64,000 bases of DNA, taken from Lacticaseibacillus paracasei subsp. paracasei (GTDB lineage Bacteria > Bacillota > Bacilli > Lactobacillales > Lactobacillaceae). Shown here piece after piece: positions 33,518-42,635 of the stretch. The notes below the pieces were generated by a model that was not told the DNA's origin, searched no databases, and worked only from the letters and a program-made list of their open reading frames with translations. The stretch covers positions 1,984,001 to 2,048,000 of the forward strand of contig NZ_AP012541.1 of assembly GCF_000829035.1 (NCBI RefSeq), in the 5' to 3' direction. Position numbers and translations under genes: made by a program. Numbering within the stretch: the first letter of the stretch is position 1; every line of letters begins with the position of its first letter.

Positions 33518-35842
33518 TCACTTTAAGTCCTTCTGATTCATCAAATAATTTGACTTCAAATAATACTCGATATCATCATAAGTTTTAATGGCCTTTTCGG
33601 TTTTCTTTGCCGGTTTTGTCGTCAAGGCACCATTAATCATATAATGGTTCTTCGTGCCAAAGACGGGTACTTGTTGTTCAAGCTTCTGCAGTACTTGCAT
33701 AAACTGAGATCCTTGCCATCCCGCATGGGTAAAAATCTCAGGTAGCATATACATAGGACTCATTGTCGGGCCTGTGCCGCTGAAATCGGTAGTCAATAAT
33801 TTTTTTGCAGCTTGATTAGACCAAATGACATACGGCGTGTTGTAGTAGTTCTCATACCCTTCGTGGGTCGATTGTTTCAAGTTAATCCCCAACATCTTGT
33901 ACGTTGAGTTCTTGTCGCCTCCCCAAGGGTTATGGTCACCCCAAAAAGCTAAGACCACTGGTTCATCAAGCTGATCCAACTCATTTTTAAGTTCTAGCAA
34001 AGCATCCGAGGTTTCCTTAATGCCCGTCAAATAGTTGTTAATAATCGCATAGTCCTTCTTGTTATAACCCTTTTTCCAAGGAAGTAGCGCCTCACCATCA
34101 AACGCTGTGTCGTAAGGTCCATGATTTTGCATCGTGACTGTTTGATTAAAAAATTGTTTACCACTAGCATTCACCTGTTTTAATTGTTTAACAAGGTCTT
34201 TAAAAACCAAGGTATCAGGCACGACGTCAGCATCACTAACATGTTGATTATAGTAGTTGTCTCTAAACAGAGTTTTCTGGAAACCCAAGTACCGATCAAT
34301 ATTTTGCCGATTATAAAACCATGCATCACCTGGATGCATGAATCGCGTGACATAGTTTTGCTCATTGAAATAATGGACAAAAGAGTTAGTCATGCCATTA
34401 ATCGGACTCATATCGGAAAAGCCAGTTAAAACCTTACGCTCGGTGTCAATTGTACCGCCACCAAAAATCGTAGTTGTTAATTGTCCTGCCATCCCTTCAG
34501 AAGCAACCTCATGCAAACCTGCATAGACAGAAGGATCAATATCTAAATCAGACCACTTTGAAAAGTCCTGAAAAGCCTCAAGCTGAACGGTGATGATATT
34601 AATACGTTTGTCAGCGGGAATACTTTGATATTGATATTTATTTAAAGCTTCCTTAGCATTGTCAGCACTGTAGTTGTCTGGTGGCACTAACCAATCATTC
34701 TTGACTGAATGAATAAACGCAAACATGTAACCATTCACAACGTAACGATCAGCATCAGGTCCCCAAGGGTCATCATTAGCTAAAACATAGTGATCGTCAA
34801 CGAGATAGTAACGACTAAGGCCATATGCTGACCCAAGCAATAAAAGAAAGACCATGACTAACCGAACGTTCAATCGCGCTGATACCGGTTTCAAAAAAAG
34901 GGTGATAATGACCGTTAATAACAACAAACTGCCAATTACAAATAAATATTTGGCTGGCGGGACATAACTATACCGTGCACCCATATTACTTGCCTCAGAT
35001 GCCAAGGAAATGTCAGCAAAGTCAAATGGGTAATCACGGTACTGCAACATAAAATAATTCACCATTGCGACAATGATTGCCGGAATCTGGCCGACAAAAA
35101 CGGCTAACATCATTCGGTTAAAAAGTGCATAGGCGATCAGCATGATGACAAAAATCGGCATGAAATTGAGTAAAAGTAACGTTGGACTCGTGAAAACCAT
35201 CTTGGTCAGTTTCAAATCATACGCTGCTGATGACATGTAAATCGTTGCAACGCCAGTAATAATGGCCAGCACAGCCAGCACAACAATATTTCTTGTGACT
35301 AACCCACACTGGTGCCAACGATACTGTCTAAAACTAGTAAAGAATTTACGATTAGCATAGATTTTTGTAACAGGTTGTAACTGTGTACCTCGAACAATTT
35401 GTCGGTAAAAATGCGGGGATACAACAAGGGAATCAGTCCGCAAATAAGTTATCTTTTCAGCAAGTGGGCGCGCTGCTGGTAAAGGATAACCTTGCTCATC
35501 TAAATCTAAGCCAATATGCCTCCCCCCTGATAGTAGCCAGTCCAAAAGCTTGTCGGGTATCGGGGCCACAATCCATGTGTCAGACTTGACCTTGTGATGA
35601 GATTTTTTTACGAGTCGCTGGCCAAGTCGTCGCCATTTCGATTCATTGATTGGTTGTTTGAATAACCATTGCCAGTATCTAGCTTGAAAGGTCGTTATAT
35701 CAATACGTTTGAACCTAAACAACAGCCAAGCATAGCCCATTGGAAAGATGATCCAAATTTGCCAAGGTCTATACCGCAAATAAAACAGTAGAAGCGTAGC
35801 ATTAAAATTTTGCCGGTTAAATCGAGTATCAATATCAATCAC
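33518..35842 (-). CDS. LTA-synthase-like phosphoglycerol transferase with extra N-terminal domain
   Basis: The 774-aa product ends in a sulfatase-fold catalytic domain (about 400-720) like LtaS: IITVQLEAFQDF, GGGTIDTERKVLTG with the candidate catalytic Thr, NHGPYD and WGDHNPWGG. Five membrane helices lie before it (about 185-345). Unlike LtaS, the first 180 residues form a mostly soluble extra region with one hydrophobic stretch (about 27-45), not recognised. It probably moves glycerol phosphate onto lipoteichoic acid or onto the polysaccharide made by the neighbouring genes. Its own terminator and that of the wzy gene upstream show separate transcription. Confidence 0.85.
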   Translation of the reverse strand: MIDIDTRFNRQNFNATLLLFYLRYRPWQIWIIFPMGYAWLLFRFKRIDITTFQARYWQWLFKQPINESKWRRLGQRLVKKSHHKVKSDTWIVAPIPDKLLDWLLSGGRHIGLDLDEQGYPLPAARPLAEKITYLRTDSLVVSPHFYRQIVRGTQLQPVTKIYANRKFFTSFRQYRWHQCGLVTRNIVVLAVLAIITGVATIYMSSAAYDLKLTKMVFTSPTLLLLNFMPIFVIMLIAYALFNRMMLAVFVGQIPAIIVAMVNYFMLQYRDYPFDFADISLASEASNMGARYSYVPPAKYLFVIGSLLLLTVIITLFLKPVSARLNVRLVMVFLLLLGSAYGLSRYYLVDDHYVLANDDPWGPDADRYVVNGYMFAFIHSVKNDWLVPPDNYSADNAKEALNKYQYQSIPADKRINIITVQLEAFQDFSKWSDLDIDPSVYAGLHEVASEGMAGQLTTTIFGGGTIDTERKVLTGFSDMSPINGMTNSFVHYFNEQNYVTRFMHPGDAWFYNRQNIDRYLGFQKTLFRDNYYNQHVSDADVVPDTLVFKDLVKQLKQVNASGKQFFNQTVTMQNHGPYDTAFDGEALLPWKKGYNKKDYAIINNYLTGIKETSDALLELKNELDQLDEPVVLAFWGDHNPWGGDKNSTYKMLGINLKQSTHEGYENYYNTPYVIWSNQAAKKLLTTDFSGTGPTMSPMYMLPEIFTHAGWQGSQFMQVLQKLEQQVPVFGTKNHYMINGALTTKPAKKTEKAIKTYDDIEYYLKSNYLMNQKDLK

Positions 35843-36045
35843 TTACATTGCCTCCCAAACGGTGCCATGACCATCCCCCAATGGACATTTTTCGTACAGC
35901 CAAAAATTATTAATTTAATGCTCAAAATATTGAATAATTTTAAGCATATCATGATCCCTTGACAAACAAAACCGTTAACTGCTTAACTGTCATATTAGTT
36001 AAAAAAATTAAAACAAACGGGCTACTTACCTGGCTTCACTGTAAA

Positions 36046-36084
36046 AACGGCCGGTCTCCCAGATCGAGAGGCCGGCCGTTATTT
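36046..36084 (-). terminator. Terminator of the wzd-wze-polymerase unit
   Basis: AACGGCCGG pairs with CCGGCCGTT; TTTTTAC follows on the minus strand. Confidence 0.82.
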
Positions 36085-36129
36085 TCGTGAGCGTTAAGCT
36101 TCACAGGTAGTATGCTCTGTCCTCAAACT

Positions 36130-37179
36130 TTAAAAAGCCATTTGATATGGAACAAAGGTTTTGTATGCTCCACTAATCAAGAAAATCAAGACAAAGATCA
36201 CTGCACAAACCCCGACCATCGACAACGTCCGTGTCTTTTTTGGCATAATCGAGAAGACGATTGTTGGCAAGACAATGGTCTCTGTTGTTGTCGCGATAGT
36301 TGACAGACGGCCACCAATCGTCGACAGTTGCGACAATGACAATAATGTCAACGTGGCAAATAAGTATACAACCATCAAAAACTTGAACTTTTCCGATCCA
36401 CCAATCAAGGCATTCGAAACCATACCACGGTTTAAAATGTAAAAGCCTGTGATGCAAATGATAACCTGCATCGACGTTACCGGATCAAACAAACCTGAAG
36501 ACAAATAACTAGCATTAGTCACATATGGTGCATATCGAGGCAAGGTATGGACAATGATCACGCTTAGAATCTTCGGAGCCACAAACCCGACAGCTGCACC
36601 AAAAACTAAAAAGCCTAGTACCCATTTAAAATTAATTCTTCTAAAAAGCAGCCAAAATGGATAGATCAGCAAAAAGAACAACGCGGAAACGTGGATTGTG
36701 GCCGATAGACCAACAATCACCAAGAATGGTAACGGCTTCTCATCATAGACAAATTTTAACGCTAACATGCATGTCACACATACAAGCGATGCGCGAATTT
36801 GCCCCATATCGCGCATAAAGAAAAAACGACTCAAGTAATACGCGATCGGAATGATAGCTGGACGAAAATATTCCTTGGCAAAGAAATAAAAAAGTGTCAG
36901 CGTGACAACCGCCCATGCCAAGAGAAAAATCCAAAACGGTGCGTGAATCCAATTAAACAAATTTCGTAAAAATAGAAACCCTGGCTCAACCTGTCCTGCC
37001 GAATAGTCACCCGCGTATATTGTCTTGTAAGGGAGAAAATCATTACCCGTTTCATACCGCAACCCGGCTACGAGCGCGAGTATGATGACACCCAACCAAG
37101 CCCAGATCGATGACATGGTCACACGCCCGAGTAACATGAAGATCATCATAATTGCAAAGAGCCCTAGATAAAAAACCAC
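36130..37179 (-). CDS. EpsG/Wzy-like polysaccharide polymerase
   Basis: A 349-aa protein with about ten membrane helices and the EpsG-family opening: hydrophobic pair, then GLRYETGNDFLPYKTIY and EPGFLFLRNL. It should polymerise lipid-linked repeat units on the outer face of the membrane. The start is GTG 37179 with AGGAGA 9 nt before it. It follows wze and precedes a terminator, closing the operon that begins at the right with the glycosyltransferases. Chain length would be set by Wzd/Wze. Confidence 0.85.
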   Translation of the reverse strand: MVFYLGLFAIMMIFMLLGRVTMSSIWAWLGVIILALVAGLRYETGNDFLPYKTIYAGDYSAGQVEPGFLFLRNLFNWIHAPFWIFLLAWAVVTLTLFYFFAKEYFRPAIIPIAYYLSRFFFMRDMGQIRASLVCVTCMLALKFVYDEKPLPFLVIVGLSATIHVSALFFLLIYPFWLLFRRINFKWVLGFLVFGAAVGFVAPKILSVIIVHTLPRYAPYVTNASYLSSGLFDPVTSMQVIICITGFYILNRGMVSNALIGGSEKFKFLMVVYLFATLTLLSLSQLSTIGGRLSTIATTTETIVLPTIVFSIMPKKTRTLSMVGVCAVIFVLIFLISGAYKTFVPYQMAF

Positions 37180-37256
37180 GACATCATTCTCCTATTACCC
37201 GTCATGAGACGACTCCTAAAAATAGTCATCAAAGTAAATCTCATCTAATTTGATGC

Positions 37257-37892
37257 TTACGCTTGATTTAAAACCGTACCGACAAGTTCCGCATTCAAGT
37301 CGCGAACTTGCGCAATTGTTTGTTTAACCAACCGTTTCGAAGGACCATCTGCTTTGGCAACGACAATCACACCCGATGCCAGTTCCGCAATCAATCCTGC
37401 TTCGCTCGCATCAGCCATGGCCGGTCCATCAATCACAATGATGTCAAATTTGGTCTTAACTTGTTGCAGAAATTCCTCGAATGCTGCACTTGCTAAGAGC
37501 TGTGCCGGATCCGCCAAAGATTCGCCAGCAACGGCAACGGCCAGTCGGTTGATTTTGGTATCAACGACTAGCTTGTCGACATCAACACTCTCGGGAGCCA
37601 CGTCAACTAACGATGCTAGCCCATCTTGGCCCTTTAGATCAAATACCGACGCCAAGATCGGGCGATGGAGATTACCTTCAACCAGAAGCGTCCGTTTACC
37701 TTCAGTTGCGAAGCTCGCTGCTAAATTAGCTGCAACATAAGACTTACCCTCCCCCGACGTTGCCGACGTCATTAACAAGACAGGAACGTCATCGCGGCTC
37801 ACTTGCAAGGCAATATTATTTCTTAAAGTGCGGAACTCTTGTCCCGAAACCGATTCATCACTAATAAATTGATGCGTATTTGCGTTTGTCAT
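37257..37892 (-). CDS. wze: Wze/CpsD-type tyrosine autokinase, tail cut by a probable frameshift
   Basis: The 211-aa product has the BY-kinase fold: GQEFRTLRNNI, Walker A SATSGEGKS (about 43-51), Walker B IIVIDGP and the closing ELVGTVLN. Walker A' is VEGNLHRP where the family has D-x-D-x-R, so two catalytic Asp are lacking. The frame ends without the Tyr-rich tail; yet one base away in frame, KSSVSIKLDEIYFDDYF runs to TAG at 37216-37218, an acidic, Tyr-containing tail. A one-base deletion within GTTTTAAA would explain this. Polymerisation control via tail phosphorylation may be lost. GAGGAG precedes the ATG. Confidence 0.85.
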   Translation of the reverse strand: MTNANTHQFISDESVSGQEFRTLRNNIALQVSRDDVPVLLMTSATSGEGKSYVAANLAASFATEGKRTLLVEGNLHRPILASVFDLKGQDGLASLVDVAPESVDVDKLVVDTKINRLAVAVAGESLADPAQLLASAAFEEFLQQVKTKFDIIVIDGPAMADASEAGLIAELASGVIVVAKADGPSKRLVKQTIAQVRDLNAELVGTVLNQA

Positions 37893-37949
37893 GGAAAACT
37901 CCTCTTAATTTGTTCAACAAAACCAAATCAAACCACATTAGCGGGCAGA

Positions 37950-38642
37950 TTAGAGTTTCTTAAGTGTAATAACCCCAAGAACAGGTGCATTAGCGATTTG
38001 CCCCAATGTTTCTTTTGTCTTAATTGTAGCCTTTTTGATTTCTCTAAGGACAATCCAAGCAAGACCAATTAAGAATCCTACAACGGCACCAAGAACAATG
38101 ATGAACATCGGTTTAGTACTTGTTGCTGCCGAACTGGGTGTTGCCTGTGCCAGAATTGTCACTGTGTCATTGTGATTGGTAATAGCAGAGATAGTCTTTT
38201 GAAAAGCAGCGGCCATTTCGTTAGCAATCAGTGCCGCATCCTTGCTGTATTTAGCAGTCGCATGAATCGAAAAAGCACGGGAATTATCTTCATTGTCAAC
38301 TTTAACTTGCTTTTGCAAATCACCACTGCTGATGTTCAGGTTGTCCTTTTTCAATAGTTGGGCTGAGGCTTCATCAAAGACAGCAGATGTTTTAAACAAG
38401 GACTTGCTGGTTGCCAACAATTCAGAATCATACTGATTTTGATTCAACATCTGATTGACTGATTCAGTATTATTTTTCTGCTGATTAACAACAGTGAGTG
38501 CCGTCGAAGAATAAGCTGGTTTCATGACTCCATATGCAAAACCGGCTGCCACAGCAGCACCCAACAATAATGTGCAGAGAGCGAGCCACCAGCTCCTACG
38601 AAGTGATACCATCAATTCTTTCATGCTCAGTAAGTTTTCCAT
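37950..38642 (-). CDS. wzd: Wzd/CpsC-type chain-length regulator
   Basis: The 230-aa protein has the Wzz architecture: membrane helix at about 18-38 (WWLALCTLLLGAAVAAGF), a helical extracellular domain and a second helix at about 190-210 (MFIIVLGAVVGFLIGLAW). The Pro/Gly pattern near helix 2 and the cytoplasmic Lys-rich tail would activate the partner kinase Wze encoded downstream. I use ATG 38642 because GGAGG lies 4 nt before it; the frame extends 12 codons up without a site. The 57-bp gap to wze indicates a single operon. Confidence 0.88.
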   Translation of the reverse strand: MENLLSMKELMVSLRRSWWLALCTLLLGAAVAAGFAYGVMKPAYSSTALTVVNQQKNNTESVNQMLNQNQYDSELLATSKSLFKTSAVFDEASAQLLKKDNLNISSGDLQKQVKVDNEDNSRAFSIHATAKYSKDAALIANEMAAAFQKTISAITNHNDTVTILAQATPSSAATSTKPMFIIVLGAVVGFLIGLAWIVLREIKKATIKTKETLGQIANAPVLGVITLKKL

Positions 38643-38885
38643 GATTCCTCCATCATTAACACGATTTCTTAAATTCACAAACAGTGTCCGACTCAGCAGA
38701 CCCTATCGTCAAAACAACATTGCAATGTGTCTAATGTACCACAATATTTCCAGAGATCAGCCAGCTCAAGAAATAAAGACATCTGCCTTACAAACCCTTC
38801 TCAAGTTATCTTCTCGGTTGATCGGTCGCTTAGAATTTTCTTAGCGACCATCCGCGTTTTTATGATACCGCAAAGAATGCGGAAG

Positions 38886-40343
38886 TCATACGTTTGAGCC
38901 GGATTTAAAGAAATTTGCAAAAGTTTTCCCCCAAGCAATGGTGCCATTTTTGATGGAAGAGAACAATGAACTGTGGATCATCTTGTAATAATAAGATGGC
39001 CAACGCCAATTGTTATACACACCTTGAACCAAGATCGGAAAGAACAAGAGAAAATACATATTGCCGTCTGTCAGTTCAAGCCCGAGCCAAAGTCCCAACA
39101 GATTGGTGCCTGCAGAAATCAGGAACGCTTTGGTATATGGAATGATGTTTGCATTCGCAATATAGGATGCGTGCACAGAATGCTGCTGATAGAGGAAATA
39201 GTACAAAAGCAGCGGCAAGAAGACCTGAAATGTCGGCACAGATGCAGGCTTGATCAACTTCAACAGTGGGAAAATGACCAGCAATGTCCCCACAACCGCA
39301 ATGACGAACAACCAAACATAGGCGGCAACCGCTTTAGAGGTCTTGTCCCTAATGGAATCAAAGTCTTGTTTGACAAAGTTTGACTGCAAGATCGGATTAT
39401 AAGCCCCATTGATAGCCGATGCCGCGGTGCCAATAGCAGAAGCGAACTGAACACCCACTGAATAGACGCCGGTCACTGATAATGGCAAGAAAGCACCGGC
39501 CATCAGAGACATGCCTTGTGACGTCACATAGTTAGACATACTAACCAGCCCATCACGCCAAGTATTAGGCCAGATAAACAAAAACACATCTTTTATTTCT
39601 TTCCAATTCATTGGCGATTTCAAGGCGTCGCGGTGCGCACGAACTTCTTCGTCTTGCCAATAAAAGTGATTACAAATTGTCCGGAAAATGATGCCGTACA
39701 TCACCAAACCAATAACCGGAGCTAGAATTGAAGGATAGAGCAGAAAACCGCCAAAAGTTAGCAGAATTTGTAATGAACGTGAAAACACTTGTGCTTTATT
39801 GACAGAATCAATCTTGCCTGACCCACGGAGCAACGCTGAAAAATAGCCAAAATAGAGGTTCAGAAACAACGAGAAACAGAATACAAGCCAGGTCCACTTA
39901 TATTCAGCCGCGGGCAATTTGCTAAAAACAAAGGCGTTCATATAAATGGTCCCGAAAATACCGACCAAGATAACTGCCACCAGCGCCAAAATCATGTAAA
40001 TGGCGCGCGCCGCGTGAATCGTTGATGCCAATAAATGGTAGTTCACAGCGGTATGATCATGTTCTTGATCAACTCCGCGCGACTTCAACGTTTTTGCTCC
40101 TGACCAGATGTAAGCAATGTTTCGAGCAAAAGCTGGATCAAAGCCAAAATCAAATAGCGCAATCAAGCCGTTGATACTTAAAATCAAATACCAATATCCG
40201 ATTTCTTGAGAACTCAAGAAATGAAAAATAATTGGTAGCAAGATAAAATTGCTCGCCATCGAAAAAATAGTCCCTGCATAACTCCAGACAATGCTTTTTC
40301 TGGTTACTTCAAACCGATTTCGCAACTCATTTCCTCGTTTCAC
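38886..40343 (-). CDS. wzx: Wzx-type repeat-unit flippase
   Basis: A 485-aa MATE/MVF-type protein with 12-14 membrane helices. The N-terminal segment SIVWSYAGTIFSMASNFILL and the repeated charged loops are typical of O-unit and capsule flippases (Polysacc_synt). It transfers the lipid-linked repeat unit to the outer face. The start GTG 40343 overlaps the preceding glycosyltransferase stop as GTGA, so they are coupled. About 240 bp without a gene separate it from wzd. Confidence 0.88.
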   Translation of the reverse strand: MKRGNELRNRFEVTRKSIVWSYAGTIFSMASNFILLPIIFHFLSSQEIGYWYLILSINGLIALFDFGFDPAFARNIAYIWSGAKTLKSRGVDQEHDHTAVNYHLLASTIHAARAIYMILALVAVILVGIFGTIYMNAFVFSKLPAAEYKWTWLVFCFSLFLNLYFGYFSALLRGSGKIDSVNKAQVFSRSLQILLTFGGFLLYPSILAPVIGLVMYGIIFRTICNHFYWQDEEVRAHRDALKSPMNWKEIKDVFLFIWPNTWRDGLVSMSNYVTSQGMSLMAGAFLPLSVTGVYSVGVQFASAIGTAASAINGAYNPILQSNFVKQDFDSIRDKTSKAVAAYVWLFVIAVVGTLLVIFPLLKLIKPASVPTFQVFLPLLLYYFLYQQHSVHASYIANANIIPYTKAFLISAGTNLLGLWLGLELTDGNMYFLLFFPILVQGVYNNWRWPSYYYKMIHSSLFSSIKNGTIAWGKTFANFFKSGSNV

Positions 40344-41476
40344 TTGACTTCAAAGCTTTGATAAATATCGCGCAACCGCTGTTGCATTAACGACCATGAA
40401 AATTCCTTTTGATAAATTTGCCGCATCAAGGTTGCCTCTTTAGCCCAGTTTTGACGCTTATCAATAAGACGTTGCAGTCCATCAGCTATATCTGCTTCAG
40501 AAGTGCCACAGACAGCACCGAAACCATACTTAATCAGCCAATCAGACATGCCAGACTTTTCGATCATGAGCAATGGCTTGCCAAGTTCCATAGCTTCAAA
40601 AAACTTGTTAGGTGAAGCATATAAGTGGTTTTTTAGCACAGGATCATATAACGCCACCAGAATATCAGCTGTTTTTTCAATACCATTTACCTGATCATAA
40701 GGCACAACGCCAAGATATTGGATGCGCGGATCACGTTTACCCGCATCAGCAAACATATCCTGATACTGGCCTTGACCAGCAACCGTGAGTGACAACGCCG
40801 ATTTTTTTTCAACGGCTCCTAACAGCTCTGGCAAACAACGATATGGACTTAACCCACCAATATAAACAATCTTAAAATCTTTCTGCGTCGGGTCAAAGGC
40901 TTCTGCATTAGTAGCAACTGGACTATCCAATGGCGAATTATAAATGACTGCCAAATGTTGCGGCTTAGCTGGTTCTATTTGACGACGACGATCTTCAGAA
41001 CAGATAAGCGTCCAATCAGCAGTGGCCATGGTGACATTCTCCCAATGAACGACCATTTTACGATACCATTCCGGATAATTTCGGGTATCAGGTGCGTAAT
41101 CAAAGATATCATAAACCAGTTTGGTTTTGGTCTTCTTGGCAACCTTTGACGTGATATAACCCGTATGCACATTACATGCTTGAACCGCATCGTATTCATG
41201 CAAGTGCTTGCTCAACCAACGATAGAGAAAAGCTTCAAAACGCATAAAAGCAAAAACTTTAAAATATTTAAAAGAATATGAAATCTTAATGCCGGTAAAG
41301 ATCGCCTTCAATGTCTGGCCGTCAAAGTCAAACGTATCTGTCGTCATTCGTCCATGCGGATCTTCACGCCAGCCAAGAATTGTGACATCATGACCAGCAG
41401 CCTGCAAAGTTGCACTCTCTTTTAACAATCTTGAATCATCATCGACATGACCAGTCGATACAAATAGAATCTTCAT
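40340..41476 (-). CDS. GT4-family glycosyltransferase
   Basis: The 378-aa protein is a GT-B enzyme: N-terminal domain beginning MKILFVSTGHVDDDSRLLKE and C-terminal domain with VYIGGLSPYRCLPELL, the nucleotide-sugar region KFFEAMELGKPLLM (E-x7-E motif) and SDW. It is a retaining transferase adding a sugar to the repeat unit at the inner face. ATG 41476 is chosen, with GGGAGG 5 nt upstream; longer frames to 41530 have no site. It overlaps wzx by four bases. Confidence 0.9.
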   Translation of the reverse strand: MKILFVSTGHVDDDSRLLKESATLQAAGHDVTILGWREDPHGRMTTDTFDFDGQTLKAIFTGIKISYSFKYFKVFAFMRFEAFLYRWLSKHLHEYDAVQACNVHTGYITSKVAKKTKTKLVYDIFDYAPDTRNYPEWYRKMVVHWENVTMATADWTLICSEDRRRQIEPAKPQHLAVIYNSPLDSPVATNAEAFDPTQKDFKIVYIGGLSPYRCLPELLGAVEKKSALSLTVAGQGQYQDMFADAGKRDPRIQYLGVVPYDQVNGIEKTADILVALYDPVLKNHLYASPNKFFEAMELGKPLLMIEKSGMSDWLIKYGFGAVCGTSEADIADGLQRLIDKRQNWAKEATLMRQIYQKEFSWSLMQQRLRDIYQSFEVK

Positions 41477-41530
41477 GGTTCCTCCCAGTTTATTGAGCAT
41501 GATCGTTAAGACACGCCAATCCCAGTCCAA

Positions 41531-42496
41531 CTAATAGACATACTTCAGCAAGAACGGCAGTACTTCTAAAATTCGAAGTTTGTAGAGCATGATTTTGACC
41601 ATCAACTTCTTATCTTTTCGATACGCCACGAGTTGCTTAAACGAATATTGCCGCATCCTTTGACGAATCTGCTTTTTTATCTCAGGGTCTTTCGGACCAG
41701 CAAGATTTTGGAAGAAGATCGACAAGCGTCTCCTTAGCACATACTCATTGATATCACGATTCGAAGCAAGCCCACTCTGCCTTAATTGACGTTCAATCTG
41801 ATCAACAACTTTGGCGTAGTCAGTCAGCTTCTTAGTATCAACTTGATGAACGGTCGAGTCATTATTCTGATAGTAATAATACAGGACTTCGTGCAATCTA
41901 TAAATATGCTTTGACCGTAATAGAATCGGCACAAAAAAAGCCAAGTCTTCAGCAAAGCTACAATCAGGAAAAATGTCCGACCCAATCAAGTCGCGTGCAA
42001 AAACCTTATTATGAGGAAAGCCGCCAACAACATCCCGCGAACTGCCTAACATTTCATGAAGAATCTCTGGCAATTCTACTTTTTGACTTTTAACGTTAAT
42101 TTGAGCATTGGTCTGAGGCAGCGGTGCTCCTTGCTCAAGAGGCTGGTAGTTAAAAATAAAAAGATCGAAGTCAATTGTCGTCACAATCTGGAGAATCCTT
42201 AAAAGTGCATCACTCCGAACCGCATCATCGGCATCAATAAACCAAATATATTTTCCTTTTGCCAGCGCAAGGCCAGCATTTCGGGCACTTGCAACACCAC
42301 TTTGCTTCTCAAAGACCACTTTCGTATGTGGCTGAGCTGCCCGATAAGCCTGGATAATTTTAACACTACCGTCAGTCGACCCATTATCAACTAGAATCAA
42401 CTCTACGCTCGGCGGAATCACGCCGATACTTTTCAACAGTCTCTCTAAATAAGCTTCACCGTTATATATAGGTATAATAATACTCAGCTGATACAT
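41531..42496 (-). CDS. GT2-family glycosyltransferase
   Basis: The 321-aa protein has the GT-A signature: SIIIPIYNGEAYLERLL, LVDNGSTDGS, ARNAGLALAKGKYIWF-IDADD (the DxD for the metal). The C-terminal half is basic and helical. It adds a sugar to the lipid-linked repeat unit. ATG 42496 lies 4 nt after AGGAGGC. It is the first gene of the wzx-wzd-wze-polymerase side of the cluster, separated from its likely promoter by IS30. Confidence 0.9.
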   Translation of the reverse strand: MYQLSIIIPIYNGEAYLERLLKSIGVIPPSVELILVDNGSTDGSVKIIQAYRAAQPHTKVVFEKQSGVASARNAGLALAKGKYIWFIDADDAVRSDALLRILQIVTTIDFDLFIFNYQPLEQGAPLPQTNAQINVKSQKVELPEILHEMLGSSRDVVGGFPHNKVFARDLIGSDIFPDCSFAEDLAFFVPILLRSKHIYRLHEVLYYYYQNNDSTVHQVDTKKLTDYAKVVDQIERQLRQSGLASNRDINEYVLRRRLSIFFQNLAGPKDPEIKKQIRQRMRQYSFKQLVAYRKDKKLMVKIMLYKLRILEVLPFLLKYVY

Positions 42497-42635
42497 ACTG
42501 CCTCCTGATGAAGATACTATCGATTGAAGAATTCGTTTTGAGATGAACACAATGATTGCCCTTCGCAAAACATGAAGGTCGTCAGAATTTTTAAAGACCA
42601 GACTTCAAACGTCAACAACCAATCTGATTTTAAAT

